DNA of 64,000 bases from Hymenobacter ruricola (GCF_015694525.1 NZ_JADQDM010000001.1:372001-436000), one strand, 5' to 3'; positions 17,073 through 25,135 are shown, numbered from the stretch's first letter. The notes: generated by a model not told the origin, from the letters alone. Numbers and translations: made by a program.

Positions 17073-17315
17073 CTATTCGTACTGCTTGCGCCCCGAGTGT
17101 TTGTCGTGCTGGTCACACGAGCCTTTTTGCCCAGTTGGCACAAGGCTCGCGCTTGGCGCAGCTGCCACGGCCCCAGCCGCAACAGCAGTAGCGTAGTCCC
17201 GCACCGCCGCCGGCACCAGCGCCCGCACCGGCCCACCAGGCGTGAGTTCAAGCGCCCGACCTTGATGATGGGTCGGCGCGTTAAGCCCTAGAGCGTGGGT
17301 GTTTGAAGGCGGCAC
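17073..17315 (-). pseudogene. Displaced TssD C-terminal fragment with short toxin remnant
   Basis: 81-codon minus frame opening with GTG 17315. Residues about 20-45 (ALELTPGGPVRALVPAAVRDY) nearly repeat the end of the TssD domain in the adjacent toxin gene (LELTPGGPARAFVPAAARDY). After that comes an unrelated Ala-rich tail ending SCDQHDKHSGRKQYE. The TssD domain proper is missing, so the product cannot enter the tube by itself. The layout (shared junction, different tail, own immunity gene directly downstream) is that of an orphan toxin-end module left behind after replacement. The underlying 61-bp DNA repeat is reported separately. Confidence 0.65.
17193..17253. repeat. 61-bp direct repeat, copy A (partner at 18396-18456)
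   Basis: By eye 54 of 61 positions agree with 18396-18456. Both copies encode the end of the TssD domain on the minus strand and mark the boundary between constant tube domain and variable toxin tail. It is a plausible site for homologous exchange of toxin modules. Confidence 0.75.
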
Positions 17316-17404
17316 AGCGGGTGAAGTATTTACCTTCCAGCCGCAGTAATAAATTGCAATCGTTAAGCCCGGATGCCTTTGAACAAGTAGCGCAGCTCGG
17401 CAAG

Positions 17405-17878
17405 CTACTCGCGCAAGTCGCTGAAATCAACCGGCGTCGGGTTTACTTGCGCTTGCACGGCACGGTTCAGCGCGCCACTTTGGCCCCGCTGAATAAACGT
17501 CTTTATCAACCGAAGGGGCGTGAATTCTACCCCTTCGACCGGGGCGTGCCCCGTGATAACAAATTGGCCCCGGTTGGCTGAGTTGTCGTCGTTCCAACTC
17601 AGTTGCCAATCGCCGCCATGATTCTGGCGAACTACCTCGCCCAGGTAAGTCCAGCAATCCAAGCGCCGGCCGACGGCTTCGTCGGATTTGTCGTCCCAGC
17701 TGAATGGCATGGCCGTTAAATACCGCTCCAATTCAGTCAGGCTCTGGGACGTGTAATCAAGTTGATATCCTTGAGCAGTAGAATTTTCGATAAATGCTTC
17801 TTGTCGGTCCTCCAATTCAAAAAGAAAGAGTTGAAACTTTTCCTCTTCTTCGGCAAAATCAAGGGTGCTCGGATTCAT
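17405..17878 (-). CDS. Probable immunity protein for TssD-linked toxin
   Basis: 157 residues from ATG 17878 (a TTG at 17890 is in frame); the gene starts 16 bp after the TssD-toxin stop. It is acidic, with no signal peptide, so it acts in the cytoplasm, as expected for a nuclease inhibitor. Features include an acidic helical N-terminus (FAEEEEKFQLFLFELEDRQEAF), a W-T-Y-L-G-E-V-V-R near residue 97 and GGDWQLSW after it. This Y-L-G-E-V-x-R / G-G-x-W pattern occurs in several immunity-like families; I cannot name this one. Function is inferred from its place directly behind a toxin gene. Confidence 0.6.
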   Translation of the reverse strand: MNPSTLDFAEEEEKFQLFLFELEDRQEAFIENSTAQGYQLDYTSQSLTELERYLTAMPFSWDDKSDEAVGRRLDCWTYLGEVVRQNHGGDWQLSWNDDNSANRGQFVITGHAPVEGVEFTPLRLIKTFIQRGQSGALNRAVQAQVNPTPVDFSDLRE

Positions 17879-17894
17879 GGCAGTACTCAATGAA

Positions 17895-18809
17895 TTAAGG
17901 AATTTGAGGGCCTATTTTGTAGGTAGCACCAATGCGATTTAAGGCTGTTAGAAAATTTTTGCTCGCGCCTTTTTCTAAAATGTATTCCACTTGGTAAAGG
18001 TTGTTGACTAGGTCAGCATCTTTTTGTAAGTCTATTTCTGCTTGCGCAGTTAGGCTCACTTTACCCGTTTTAAGCTGGCCGCAGTAATCATCTTCAGCGC
18101 GATAGATATCAATTTGACGTAGGGTGAAGGCTGTTTTTAGGGTTTTGCTTTCTCCCGCCCAAGCCTGGCAATACTCCCGTTCCCGGCTTAGTCCAACACT
18201 GCAGTTATTCATGTTGGTGTCGTACTGCTGGCTCCAGCGCGCATAATCCCACTGGCTGTTTGCTCTTTTTTGGTAGCGTTCCCAGCGGTCCTGCTTATGC
18301 TCAGCGGTGCCCGCAACGAGCTTTTTCTTGGGTTGAGTAACTGAAGGCTCTACTGAGACGCTGGTTGGAGAATAAGGACTGATTAGCGGTGCGCCGTAGT
18401 CCCGCGCCGCCGCCGGCACGAACGCCCGTGCCGGCCCGCCAGGCGTGAGTTCCAGCTTCCCGGCCGCGATGGTGAGCAGGCATACGTAGGCCCCGTCGCC
18501 GCCGTCACCGGACGCGAATGTTTCCTCATAGCCCACGCACTCGCCGGCGGCAAAGGCCACGGTTTCGCGCGCGGTCAGCCGGTTGGTTTCAAAGAAAGTG
18601 ACGTGGCCCGCCAGCGGCTTGCGCGGCGCGGCGGCCCAAGCCAGCAGCTGGTCACTCTCCGGCACGTCCAGTCGCAGGTGCAGCTGGCCGTGGCGCACCT
18701 TGCCCCGCGCCCGGCCGCGCTCGTTGATGGCCTGCTCGAAAGCAAACCGGCACCAGCGCACTGGGTAGGTGTGGCCGTCTACTTCTAATTCCGCATAGAA
18801 CGATGCCAT
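17895..18809 (-). CDS. TssD (Hcp) fused to C-terminal nuclease-like toxin
   Basis: 304 residues, more than twice a normal TssD. Residues 1 to about 135 are a full TssD domain (FAFEQAINERGRARGKVRHG, SDQLLAWAAAPRKPLAGH, GECVGYEETFASG). A linker of about 35 residues (YSPTSVSVEPSVTQPKKK) leads to a 135-residue C-terminal domain: DRWERYQKRANSQWDYARWS, then LRQIDIY with a conserved-type Asp, YCGQLKTGK (Q-x-K), and a final YQVEYILEKGASKNFLTAL. The order D ... Q-x-K followed by a V-E-Y strand and an S-x-x-x-L-x-x-L helix is what PD-(D/E)xK restriction-fold toxins show. It would be carried inside the tube as an evolved Hcp and act on nucleic acid in the target cytoplasm. The fold call is by eye. Confidence 0.7.
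   Translation of the reverse strand: MASFYAELEVDGHTYPVRWCRFAFEQAINERGRARGKVRHGQLHLRLDVPESDQLLAWAAAPRKPLAGHVTFFETNRLTARETVAFAAGECVGYEETFASGDGGDGAYVCLLTIAAGKLELTPGGPARAFVPAAARDYGAPLISPYSPTSVSVEPSVTQPKKKLVAGTAEHKQDRWERYQKRANSQWDYARWSQQYDTNMNNCSVGLSREREYCQAWAGESKTLKTAFTLRQIDIYRAEDDYCGQLKTGKVSLTAQAEIDLQKDADLVNNLYQVEYILEKGASKNFLTALNRIGATYKIGPQIP
18396..18456. repeat. 61-bp direct repeat, copy B (partner at 17193-17253)
   Basis: This is the copy inside the intact TssD-toxin gene, encoding LELTPGGPARAFVPAAARDY on the minus strand. The seven differences from copy A are scattered and do not break the frame, so both copies evolved as coding sequence. Confidence 0.75.
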
Positions 18810-18891
18810 AAACGTGGGGGGTAGCGCAAACTGCCGGTTTTAGTAAAGCTAAGACTTATTTTCTTGAGCAATTGCGTGGGGTGAAGTGACG

Positions 18892-21450
18892 TCAAGCCAC
18901 GTTGGGGGCTGGCTCGGCGGCCGGCACTGGGGTTTCCGCAGCGGGCTCGGCGGCGTCGGTTTCCTGGGTGGTGGTCCACACCACTTCGTCGCTGCCTTCG
19001 GGCTTGCTCAGGGCCAGCACGGTGCCCTTGCGGGCCTCGCCGCTGATGATGAGCCGCGAAATGGGCCGCCGCAGCTGCTGCCGAATCACGCCCGTGATGG
19101 GCCGGGCGCCGTAGCGCGGCGTGAAGCCCGACAGCGCCAGATGCTGCCGCGCCTCCTCGCTGAGCTCCAGCGTGATGCCCTGCCGCCGCAACTGCTCCAG
19201 CAGCGGCCGCAGGTGAATGTCGAAAATGCGGCCCACGTTTTCCTCGGAAATAGGAGCGAAGGGCACGATTTCGGTGAGGCGGGCGAGAAATTCGGGCCGG
19301 AAGTGGCGGCTCATGGTTTCCATGAGTTCCGTAGCCGCGGGCACTCGCCCGGCCTGGAAGGCCGTGCTAATTTGCTCAGAGCCAATGTTGGATGTGAACA
19401 GAATAACGGCGTTCGAGAAGTCGCCTTCGCGGCCCAGCCGGTCGTGCAGGCGGCCTTCGTCCAGGATTTGCAGAAAGATGTCGAACACCGACGGGTGCGC
19501 CTTCTCAATCTCATCGAACAGCACCACCGAGTAAGGCTTCTCCCGGATTTTATTCACCAGCAAGCCGCCCTCCTCGTAGCCCACGTAGCCGGGAGGCGCA
19601 CCATAGAGCAGCGCGGCCGAGTGCTCTTCCTTGAACTCCGACATGTCGAAGCGAATGAGAAAGGATTCGTCGTTGAACAGGAAATCGGCGAGCGCCTTGG
19701 CCAGCTCGGTTTTGCCGGTGCCCGTGGGCCCGAGCAGGAAAAAGGAGCCAATGGGCTGCCCGGCCTTGGTCAGGCCGGAGCGGGATTCCAGAATGGCGGC
19801 GCACATGGCCTTCACGGCGAAATCCTGGCCCACCACGCGCTTCTGCAGAATCTGGTCCATGCGCAGCAGCTTTTCGCGCTCGTTGCTTTGCAGCTTGCCC
19901 AGCGGAATGCCGGTTTTGCCCGACACGATGGCGGCAATGTCCTGCTTCTCTACGCTTTCCTTTTTGTGGTCGGCCAGGGCCAGCACCGCGCCAAGGATTT
20001 CGCGCAGGTAGGTTTCCAGTTCGGCGCTGGTTTCCAGGGTTTCGGGCTGCTGCTCGTTCTCCAACTGGTTCAGCCAGAGCTGACTCACCTGGTTTTGCAC
20101 CTGATAAAGGAACCAGCGCAGCTCGCGCAGGTAATCGGCTTCGCCCAATTCTTCGTGCCGGGCAGTCAGGGTTTCAAAGTCGTTCTGGAGCTGCGTGAGT
20201 CCCGCCACGGCCTGTTCATCCAACATGCGAATGGCGGCCATGGTGCGGTCAACCAAGTCGATAGCGGAGTCGGGCAGCTGCCGGTCCTTGAGGTAGCGCT
20301 TGGCCAGGCGCACGGCCTCGGCCACGGTGCCTTCGCCCAGCGTGAGGCCGTGGTGCGTGGCGTAGATGGGCAGCACCCGCTCCAGCATGCGTTCGGCCAC
20401 CACCAGCGTGGGTTCTTCTACCCGCACGATGTCGAAACGGCGGTTGAAGGCCTCATCTTTTTCGACGTACTGGCGGTACTCGTCGTTGGTCGTCGCGCCA
20501 ATAACCGTCAGCTCGCCGCGCGCCAGCTCGGGCTTGAGCAGCTGTGCAATGCCGCTGCCGGCGCTGCCCTTGGGGTCGAGCAGCACATGGATTTCATCAA
20601 TAAACAGGATGGCGCGGGTGAATTGCTTGATTTCGGTCAGCACCTTTTTGATGCGGTCTTCCACCTCGCCTTTGTAGGAAGCGCCCGCCACCAGCGTGCC
20701 CAAATCCAGCTCAAACAGCGTGACCTCGCGCAAATGCACCGGCACCAGCCCTTGCGCAATCTGCTGGGCAAAGCCTTCTACCAACGCCGACTTGCCCACG
20801 CCCGGCTCGCCGATGAGGAGCACGTTGGGCTTGGTGCGCCGGCCCAGAATCTCGGCCACCAGCCGAATTTCGCGGTCGCGGCCCACGATGGGGTCGAGCT
20901 TGCCCTCGCGCGCCTGGGCGGTTTTGTCGGTGCAGTACGTGGCCAGCGCGCCGCCTTTGCCGCTAGGCGCCGCGCTGCCGGCGGCGTTGCCAGGCTCTTC
21001 GGCCGCCGAGATGGCGGGCGCGGGCATTTCGGCCTGGGCGGCGTCCATTATTTCCTTCTGCGTGAGCGGGAAGGATTTCAGCTGCTCAGCGGTGAAGGCC
21101 AGGCCGGGGCGCAACAGCGCGGCCAGCGCGCTGAGGGGGTCGGTTTGGTCGCGCGACAGTTGCAGGGCCACCAAATCGGCCATTTCCAGCACCTGCTGCA
21201 CGCCGGGGTCGGGCGTGGGCATTTCGGGCGGGCGGGCGGCTTTGGGCTCGTCTTCGAGGCGCACTTCGGCCCACTCGCGCAGGTAGTGAATGTCCTTGTC
21301 GAGCACCGCCACCAGCCAGGAGGCCAGGCCTATTTCGTTGTGCAGCAGCGCCGTGAGCAGGTGGGGCGCCGCGTAGTGGGCCTGGCGGTATTCGTGGGCC
21401 ACGGCCTGCGCGATGTGCAGGCTGCGTTTGAGGTTGTCGGAGTAAGCCAA
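18892..21450 (-). CDS. clpV: T6SS sheath-disassembly ATPase ClpV/TssH
   Basis: 852 residues. The N-terminal Clp repeat domain (residues 1-140) carries HYAAPHLLTALL. The first AAA+ module has Walker A GEPGVGKSA near residue 215 and Walker B ILFIDEIH near 285. A coiled-coil middle domain follows at about 400-510. The second AAA+ module has GPTGTGKTE near 575, VVLFDEIEKAHP near 645 and a sensor-2 type GARPITGVIRQ near 800. ClpV strips contracted TssB/TssC sheath for reuse. It is transcribed away from tssB, with a 267-bp shared upstream region, rather than within an operon. A Pro/Ala-rich C-terminal tail of about 30 residues is extra. Confidence 0.93.
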   Translation of the reverse strand: MAYSDNLKRSLHIAQAVAHEYRQAHYAAPHLLTALLHNEIGLASWLVAVLDKDIHYLREWAEVRLEDEPKAARPPEMPTPDPGVQQVLEMADLVALQLSRDQTDPLSALAALLRPGLAFTAEQLKSFPLTQKEIMDAAQAEMPAPAISAAEEPGNAAGSAAPSGKGGALATYCTDKTAQAREGKLDPIVGRDREIRLVAEILGRRTKPNVLLIGEPGVGKSALVEGFAQQIAQGLVPVHLREVTLFELDLGTLVAGASYKGEVEDRIKKVLTEIKQFTRAILFIDEIHVLLDPKGSAGSGIAQLLKPELARGELTVIGATTNDEYRQYVEKDEAFNRRFDIVRVEEPTLVVAERMLERVLPIYATHHGLTLGEGTVAEAVRLAKRYLKDRQLPDSAIDLVDRTMAAIRMLDEQAVAGLTQLQNDFETLTARHEELGEADYLRELRWFLYQVQNQVSQLWLNQLENEQQPETLETSAELETYLREILGAVLALADHKKESVEKQDIAAIVSGKTGIPLGKLQSNEREKLLRMDQILQKRVVGQDFAVKAMCAAILESRSGLTKAGQPIGSFFLLGPTGTGKTELAKALADFLFNDESFLIRFDMSEFKEEHSAALLYGAPPGYVGYEEGGLLVNKIREKPYSVVLFDEIEKAHPSVFDIFLQILDEGRLHDRLGREGDFSNAVILFTSNIGSEQISTAFQAGRVPAATELMETMSRHFRPEFLARLTEIVPFAPISEENVGRIFDIHLRPLLEQLRRQGITLELSEEARQHLALSGFTPRYGARPITGVIRQQLRRPISRLIISGEARKGTVLALSKPEGSDEVVWTTTQETDAAEPAAETPVPAAEPAPNVA

Positions 21451-21717
21451 GGGCAGGCGGCGAATGGTGGAACGTAAGAGTACCGTGGAGTTTTGGCTAC
21501 GGAAAAAAAGGGGGCCAGGGTGCGCCCAACGGTTTTTTCGTGTAGATTAGGGCTGGCTTGGGAAAGAAATCCGGCGTCGTGCTAAAAAAACCTCCACCGG
21601 CCAACCCTGGCTTGCGCCTGTCCGTAACGAAGATAGAACGCCAGCATAATGAATGCCTTCACCGGTTGGCTACGCAGGTTGTTTGTGCGCTCAGCCTCCC
21701 CATCCACACCCCCTTCT

Positions 21718-22158
21718 ATGTATACGTACGGAATTGGCGGTCAGGAGCGAAAGCTCGACAACTCCTCCGAAGCCATCTCGGATATCCCCCTCAACCGCAC
21801 CTTGCTGGTGCAGAAGCTCACCACCAACGCCCCGCTGCGGCCGCAGGTGGTGGAGGGCCTCAAAACCCCCGAAGCGGTGTTTGCTCACTTTAAGCCCGAA
21901 GTGGCCGTGGAATTTGAGGATGCGCAAGGCACTACCGTGCCCGAAAAGCTGCATTTCTCGTCTCTGGGCGACTTTGGCAAGAAAGGCATCATCAATCAGA
22001 GCAACTTCCTGCAGAGCCTGGCGTCGGAAACCGACGACCTGCAGAAGCTGCTCCGCCAGCTCAAGTCCAATAAAATTCTGAAGACGGCGCTGGAAAACCC
22101 CGAAACCAAGGCGGCTTTCCTGGCAGCCATTCAAGCCATGATGGACGAATTGGAGTAA
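21718..22158 (+). CDS. tssB: T6SS sheath protein TssB
   Basis: 146 residues from ATG 21718. The frame is open back to 21649, but MYTYGIGGQERKLD is the usual Bacteroidota TssB start. Typical segments are AISDIPLNRTLLVQKLT near residue 22, GLKTPEAVFAHFKPEVAVEFED near 50, LHFSSLGDFGKKGIINQSNFL near 82, and a helical C-terminal half. TssB and TssC form the contractile sheath. tssC follows after 49 bp and tssD 120 bp later, a conserved order, so the three form the structural core unit of the locus. Confidence 0.9.
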   Translation: MYTYGIGGQERKLDNSSEAISDIPLNRTLLVQKLTTNAPLRPQVVEGLKTPEAVFAHFKPEVAVEFEDAQGTTVPEKLHFSSLGDFGKKGIINQSNFLQSLASETDDLQKLLRQLKSNKILKTALENPETKAAFLAAIQAMMDELE

Positions 22159-22207
22159 ATTCCATTTCTCTTCCATTCTTAACCGACTCATTGCCTTTCC
22201 CCCTTAT

Positions 22208-23578
22208 ATGGCACTTGAACAGCAAGACGCGGCGTCCAACTACCGAACCCGCGAGGCAGCCGGCCCGGCCCTGGAGCAAAGCACCCAGGCCCTGCTGAAA
22301 GTAGGCGGTTTCGATTTGCTCGAAACCACCATCGACGGCGCTTCCAACCTCAACCCGGAAAAGAAGGCCCGCAAAAAGATTTTCCTTTCGGAGGAAAGCA
22401 AAAAGGCCGACCGCAAGCAGCTCAAAAAGCGCTTGGCCCTGTGGCATTCGCTGCTGAGCAACACCGAAACCGTGGCCGACGCCGTGGAGCAGGGCACGCA
22501 GCGCGTAGAAGAAGCCCAGCAGCAGCTCACCGACAACCTCAAAAAGGCTGTGGAAGCCACCCACGAGCTAGAGCAAGCCTACCGCTCGGTGGCCCTGTTC
22601 TTCCGCAATACCGACCAGGACGAGGTGAAAAACGTGTCGGTGATGAACGCTGACAAGGACCAATTGCAGGACCTGGACAACACGACGTTTATCGACGCCG
22701 TGTCGGAGGAGCTGGAGCAGAACTACGACCGCCTCGACCTGCGCGACAACTACTCGCTGCTGGTGGTGCCCGGCTACCTGGGCTCGAACAAAGTGGTGGA
22801 TAAATGGGCCAAAATTGCCCATAAGAACAAAGTGATGCTCGTCACCGATTTCGAGCATTACGACACGCCGGAGGACGTCATCGAGTTGTTCGAGGAAGCC
22901 AACCTGACCGGCGGCGACGCCCACAAGTCCAACGTCATCATGACGGCCAACTGGCTGGTGGGCCGCGGCAAGCTGGAAGAAATAGGGGAGGAGGAAGACA
23001 TGTTCGTGCCGCCGTCGTCGGCGCTGGCGGGCCGGATTTACTCCACCCTGGCCTCGCAGGTCACGGCCGGCCGCAAGCACGGCACCCTGAACGAAGTAGA
23101 CGGCGTGAAATTCCCGCTCCGCAAAAGCGAGATTTCCAACCTCGAAAAAATCGGCCTCGTGCCGATGGTGAACGAGTACGGCCGCGTGATGGCTTTCTCG
23201 GCCAAAACCCTGTTCAACGGCGACAACATTGGCCTGCAGACCTACTCGGTGGTGCGCGTGTTTGACTACGTGACCAAGGTGCTGATTGACTTCCTCAACC
23301 GCCGCGCTTTCGAGAACTGGGACCATAACATGCGGATGGACATCCAAAACCAGATTGTGCGCTTCCTCGACGGCATTGCCGGCCCCGGCAAGCTCATTGA
23401 GAAGTTCTCGGTGAAGAAATTTGAGCGCGACCCGGACCAGAAAGACCGGATTATTCTCGACATTCACATGGTGCCGTATTTCCCGGCCAAAACCTTCCTC
23501 GTGTCGCTCGACGGCACCAAAGGCGACGACCCGGACAACCCCGGCCGCGACTGGAACGCCGAGTACGCGCAACAATAA
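22208..23578 (+). CDS. tssC: T6SS sheath protein TssC
   Basis: 456 residues, normal for TssC. The N-terminal third is helical and charged (KARKKIFLSEESKKADRKQ). The core contains YSLLVVPGYLGSNKVVDKWAK near residue 180, DVIELFEEANLTGGDAHKSNVIMTANWLVGRG near 225, and NADKDQ/LQDL upstream. The C-terminal part has FLNRRAFENWDHNMRMDIQ and RIILDIHMVPYFPAKTF, which correspond to the Bacteroidota TssC family. It interlocks with TssB in the sheath and is the larger subunit recognised by the TssH cycle through TssB/TssC helices. It is flanked by tssB and the main tssD on the same strand. Confidence 0.92.
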   Translation: MALEQQDAASNYRTREAAGPALEQSTQALLKVGGFDLLETTIDGASNLNPEKKARKKIFLSEESKKADRKQLKKRLALWHSLLSNTETVADAVEQGTQRVEEAQQQLTDNLKKAVEATHELEQAYRSVALFFRNTDQDEVKNVSVMNADKDQLQDLDNTTFIDAVSEELEQNYDRLDLRDNYSLLVVPGYLGSNKVVDKWAKIAHKNKVMLVTDFEHYDTPEDVIELFEEANLTGGDAHKSNVIMTANWLVGRGKLEEIGEEEDMFVPPSSALAGRIYSTLASQVTAGRKHGTLNEVDGVKFPLRKSEISNLEKIGLVPMVNEYGRVMAFSAKTLFNGDNIGLQTYSVVRVFDYVTKVLIDFLNRRAFENWDHNMRMDIQNQIVRFLDGIAGPGKLIEKFSVKKFERDPDQKDRIILDIHMVPYFPAKTFLVSLDGTKGDDPDNPGRDWNAEYAQQ

Positions 23579-23606
23579 AACAACATAGCGCTCTGCGAAA
23601 ATATTT

Positions 23607-23665
23607 GTAAGTTGCTGAAACTTACTAGTGGTGTTTATGCCTTCTTACCTCACGCAGTAGCGTGA
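23607..23665 (+). promoter_or_regulatory. Leader of main tssD with two small hairpins
   Basis: The tssC-tssD gap holds two short inverted repeats: GTAAGTT/AACTTAC (23607-23613 with 23619-23625) and TCACGC/GCGTGA (23650-23655 with 23660-23665). AATATTTG just before the first one resembles the -7 box with one mismatch. The arrangement could provide a separate tssD promoter, mRNA stabilisation or processing to raise tube protein over sheath protein. Confidence 0.4.
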
Positions 23666-23698
23666 CTCTTTCCATTTTTTCCACAAAACCCCTTTACC

Positions 23699-24100
23699 AT
23701 GGCCTCTTTCAGTGCTGTATTTGACGCTGCTGGCAGCGAAGCGTGTGAAGTTGTTAGCTGCAGCTACACCTTCAACCAAACCACCGACGACAAGGGTCGT
23801 CCGTCATCCGTTGTGCAGGGCGGCACCATCAAAGTGACCATCGTGTCGACGGACAGCGTAAAGCTCATCAGCTGGATGCTGGACCCTTACAAGCGGGCCG
23901 ACGGTAAAATCGTGTTCAAGCGCGGTGACCAGGACTCGAAAATGAAGGAAATCGCCTTCAAAGAAGCCTACTGTGTGGGCTATACCGAGAGCTTCGACGC
24001 TCGCGGCGGCGAAACCCAGGCCTCGATGGTGTTGAGCTTGGTGATTTCGGCCAACAAGATTGACGTAAACGGCGCTTCCCTCGATAACAAGTGGGTGTAG
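23699..24100 (+). CDS. tssD: Main T6SS tube protein TssD (Hcp)
   Basis: 133 residues. It is the typical Bacteroidota TssD: ASFSAVFDAAGSEACEVVSCSYTFNQ at the start, TDDKGRPSSVVQGGTIKVTI, LISWMLDPYKRADGKIVF, then IAFKEAYCVGYTESFDARG, ending LDNKWV. It builds the hexameric inner tube. The position directly after tssB and tssC, its own leader, and a strong terminator 24 bp after the stop mark it as the main, highly expressed tube gene. The three other TssD copies in the window are divergent. Confidence 0.93.
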   Translation: MASFSAVFDAAGSEACEVVSCSYTFNQTTDDKGRPSSVVQGGTIKVTIVSTDSVKLISWMLDPYKRADGKIVFKRGDQDSKMKEIAFKEAYCVGYTESFDARGGETQASMVLSLVISANKIDVNGASLDNKWV

Positions 24101-24123
24101 CGTTGAGCTAATTGATTGGCACA

Positions 24124-24158
24124 AAAAAGCCCCGCCGGTATTCCGGTGGGGCTTTTTT
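24124..24158. terminator. Strong intrinsic terminator after main tssD
   Basis: GC-rich stem GCCCCGCCGG / CCGGTGGGGC with a 4-base loop, preceded by six A and followed by six T, so it can act on both strands. It ends the tssB-C-D unit and insulates it from the converging minus-strand operon. Confidence 0.9.
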
Positions 24159-24187
24159 ATTGGCGAGCCAGAAGCCATTAGGATGGT

Positions 24188-24282
24188 GTAGAGACGCATC
24201 CTTGCGTCTCGTCGTTGAACGACTTGCGGTTGAGCAACCATCCAGTCGGTGCGGACGATGAGACGCAAGGATGCGTCTCTAC
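24188..24282. repeat. Nested palindrome between tssD and DUF4132 operon
   Basis: The 23-base arms GTAGAGACGCATCCTTGCGTCTC and its reverse complement face each other (24188-24210 and 24260-24282). Each arm is itself a hairpin (GAGACGCA / TGCGTCTC), and the loop holds another one (GTCGTT / AACGAC). It is a REP/MITE-type intergenic element. Confidence 0.8.
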
Positions 24283-24305
24283 GGCAAATAATCCACTGGC
24301 TCAAA

Positions 24306-25103
24306 TCAGCGCGGCAGGTTCAGTTCGGCGTAGCTGACGGGGGCATCGTCGGGAATGTTGCCTTCGGCATCGGTGTGGCGCAGCTGCAGCACGGCGCGGG
24401 TGGGGCTGGCCCAGCGGGCTTCGGCGGGCTCCCAGGTGGTGGGCTCGCGCTGCCACAGCAGCCGTGGGCCGGCCGGGTCGATTTGCACCAGGGCCACGGT
24501 ATTGGCTTGGTCGCCGCCGCTCAGGCCCGGGCTGGTTAGCAGCACATGGCGGCCGTCGGGCGCGGCCACGGGGTCGCCGGGTAGTTCGACGCGGCGGCCG
24601 GTGCGCTGGTCCACCAGCACGGTGCCCGACGATTCCCAATACCAGGCGCGCACCACCCACTGATGGGCCGCCGGCAGACTGCCCCAGTAGGCATAGCGCA
24701 CGGCCGCGCCGTTTTGCAGGGTAAATTCGGCCTCGGGCGTTGAGGTCAGCTTGACCTCAACGCCCTGGACTGGCCGCAGCAAGAGGTCGAGCCCAGCGCG
24801 GCGCACCCGGCCCTCGGCGGTGGCCAGATGCTCGGCCGTCGGGTCATTGGGCAGGTCGGGCAGGCTGCTGGCTGGAAGCTGGTTGAAAACTGCGGCATTG
24901 GTTGGCTGCAACGCTACTACTGCTCCACCGGGCAAGTGCAGCGTGTCGGCGGGGCCGGCAGTGGTCGCAGCGGCGGGCTTGGGGGCGGGGGCCGCAGGAA
25001 CCGGCGCTGGCGGGACTGCTTGCTCCGCAGCCGGCGTTTCGGGGCGGCAGGCGGCGCTGGCCAGCAACGCCAGCATTGAGGTGATGCGGGAGAGTTGCTT
25101 CAC
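24306..25103 (-). CDS. Lipoprotein of unknown function, last gene of DUF4132 operon
   Basis: 265 residues. The signal peptide MKQLSRITSMLALLASAAC ends at a lipobox cysteine near residue 19, followed by a 30-residue Pro/Ala-rich spacer. The mature domain is beta-rich, with repeated W-V-V-R-A-W-Y-W, GRRVELPGDPVAAPDGRHVLL and LLWQREPTTWEP segments reminiscent of beta-propeller or WD-like strands, but I cannot assign a family. It begins 32 bp after the SMI1/KNR4 gene and shares its direction, so it probably belongs to the same transcript. It is the only clearly exported protein of that operon. Confidence 0.6.
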   Translation of the reverse strand: MKQLSRITSMLALLASAACRPETPAAEQAVPPAPVPAAPAPKPAAATTAGPADTLHLPGGAVVALQPTNAAVFNQLPASSLPDLPNDPTAEHLATAEGRVRRAGLDLLLRPVQGVEVKLTSTPEAEFTLQNGAAVRYAYWGSLPAAHQWVVRAWYWESSGTVLVDQRTGRRVELPGDPVAAPDGRHVLLTSPGLSGGDQANTVALVQIDPAGPRLLWQREPTTWEPAEARWASPTRAVLQLRHTDAEGNIPDDAPVSYAELNLPR

Positions 25104-25135
25104 TGATGAAATGATGTATGGGAAGAAAAAACAGG

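Noticed and set aside
18886..21477. 863-codon plus-strand open frame opposite clpV
   Set aside because: It mirrors the ClpV gene completely; composition is His/Gln/Gly-biased without any domain, as expected for the antisense of a GC-rich gene.
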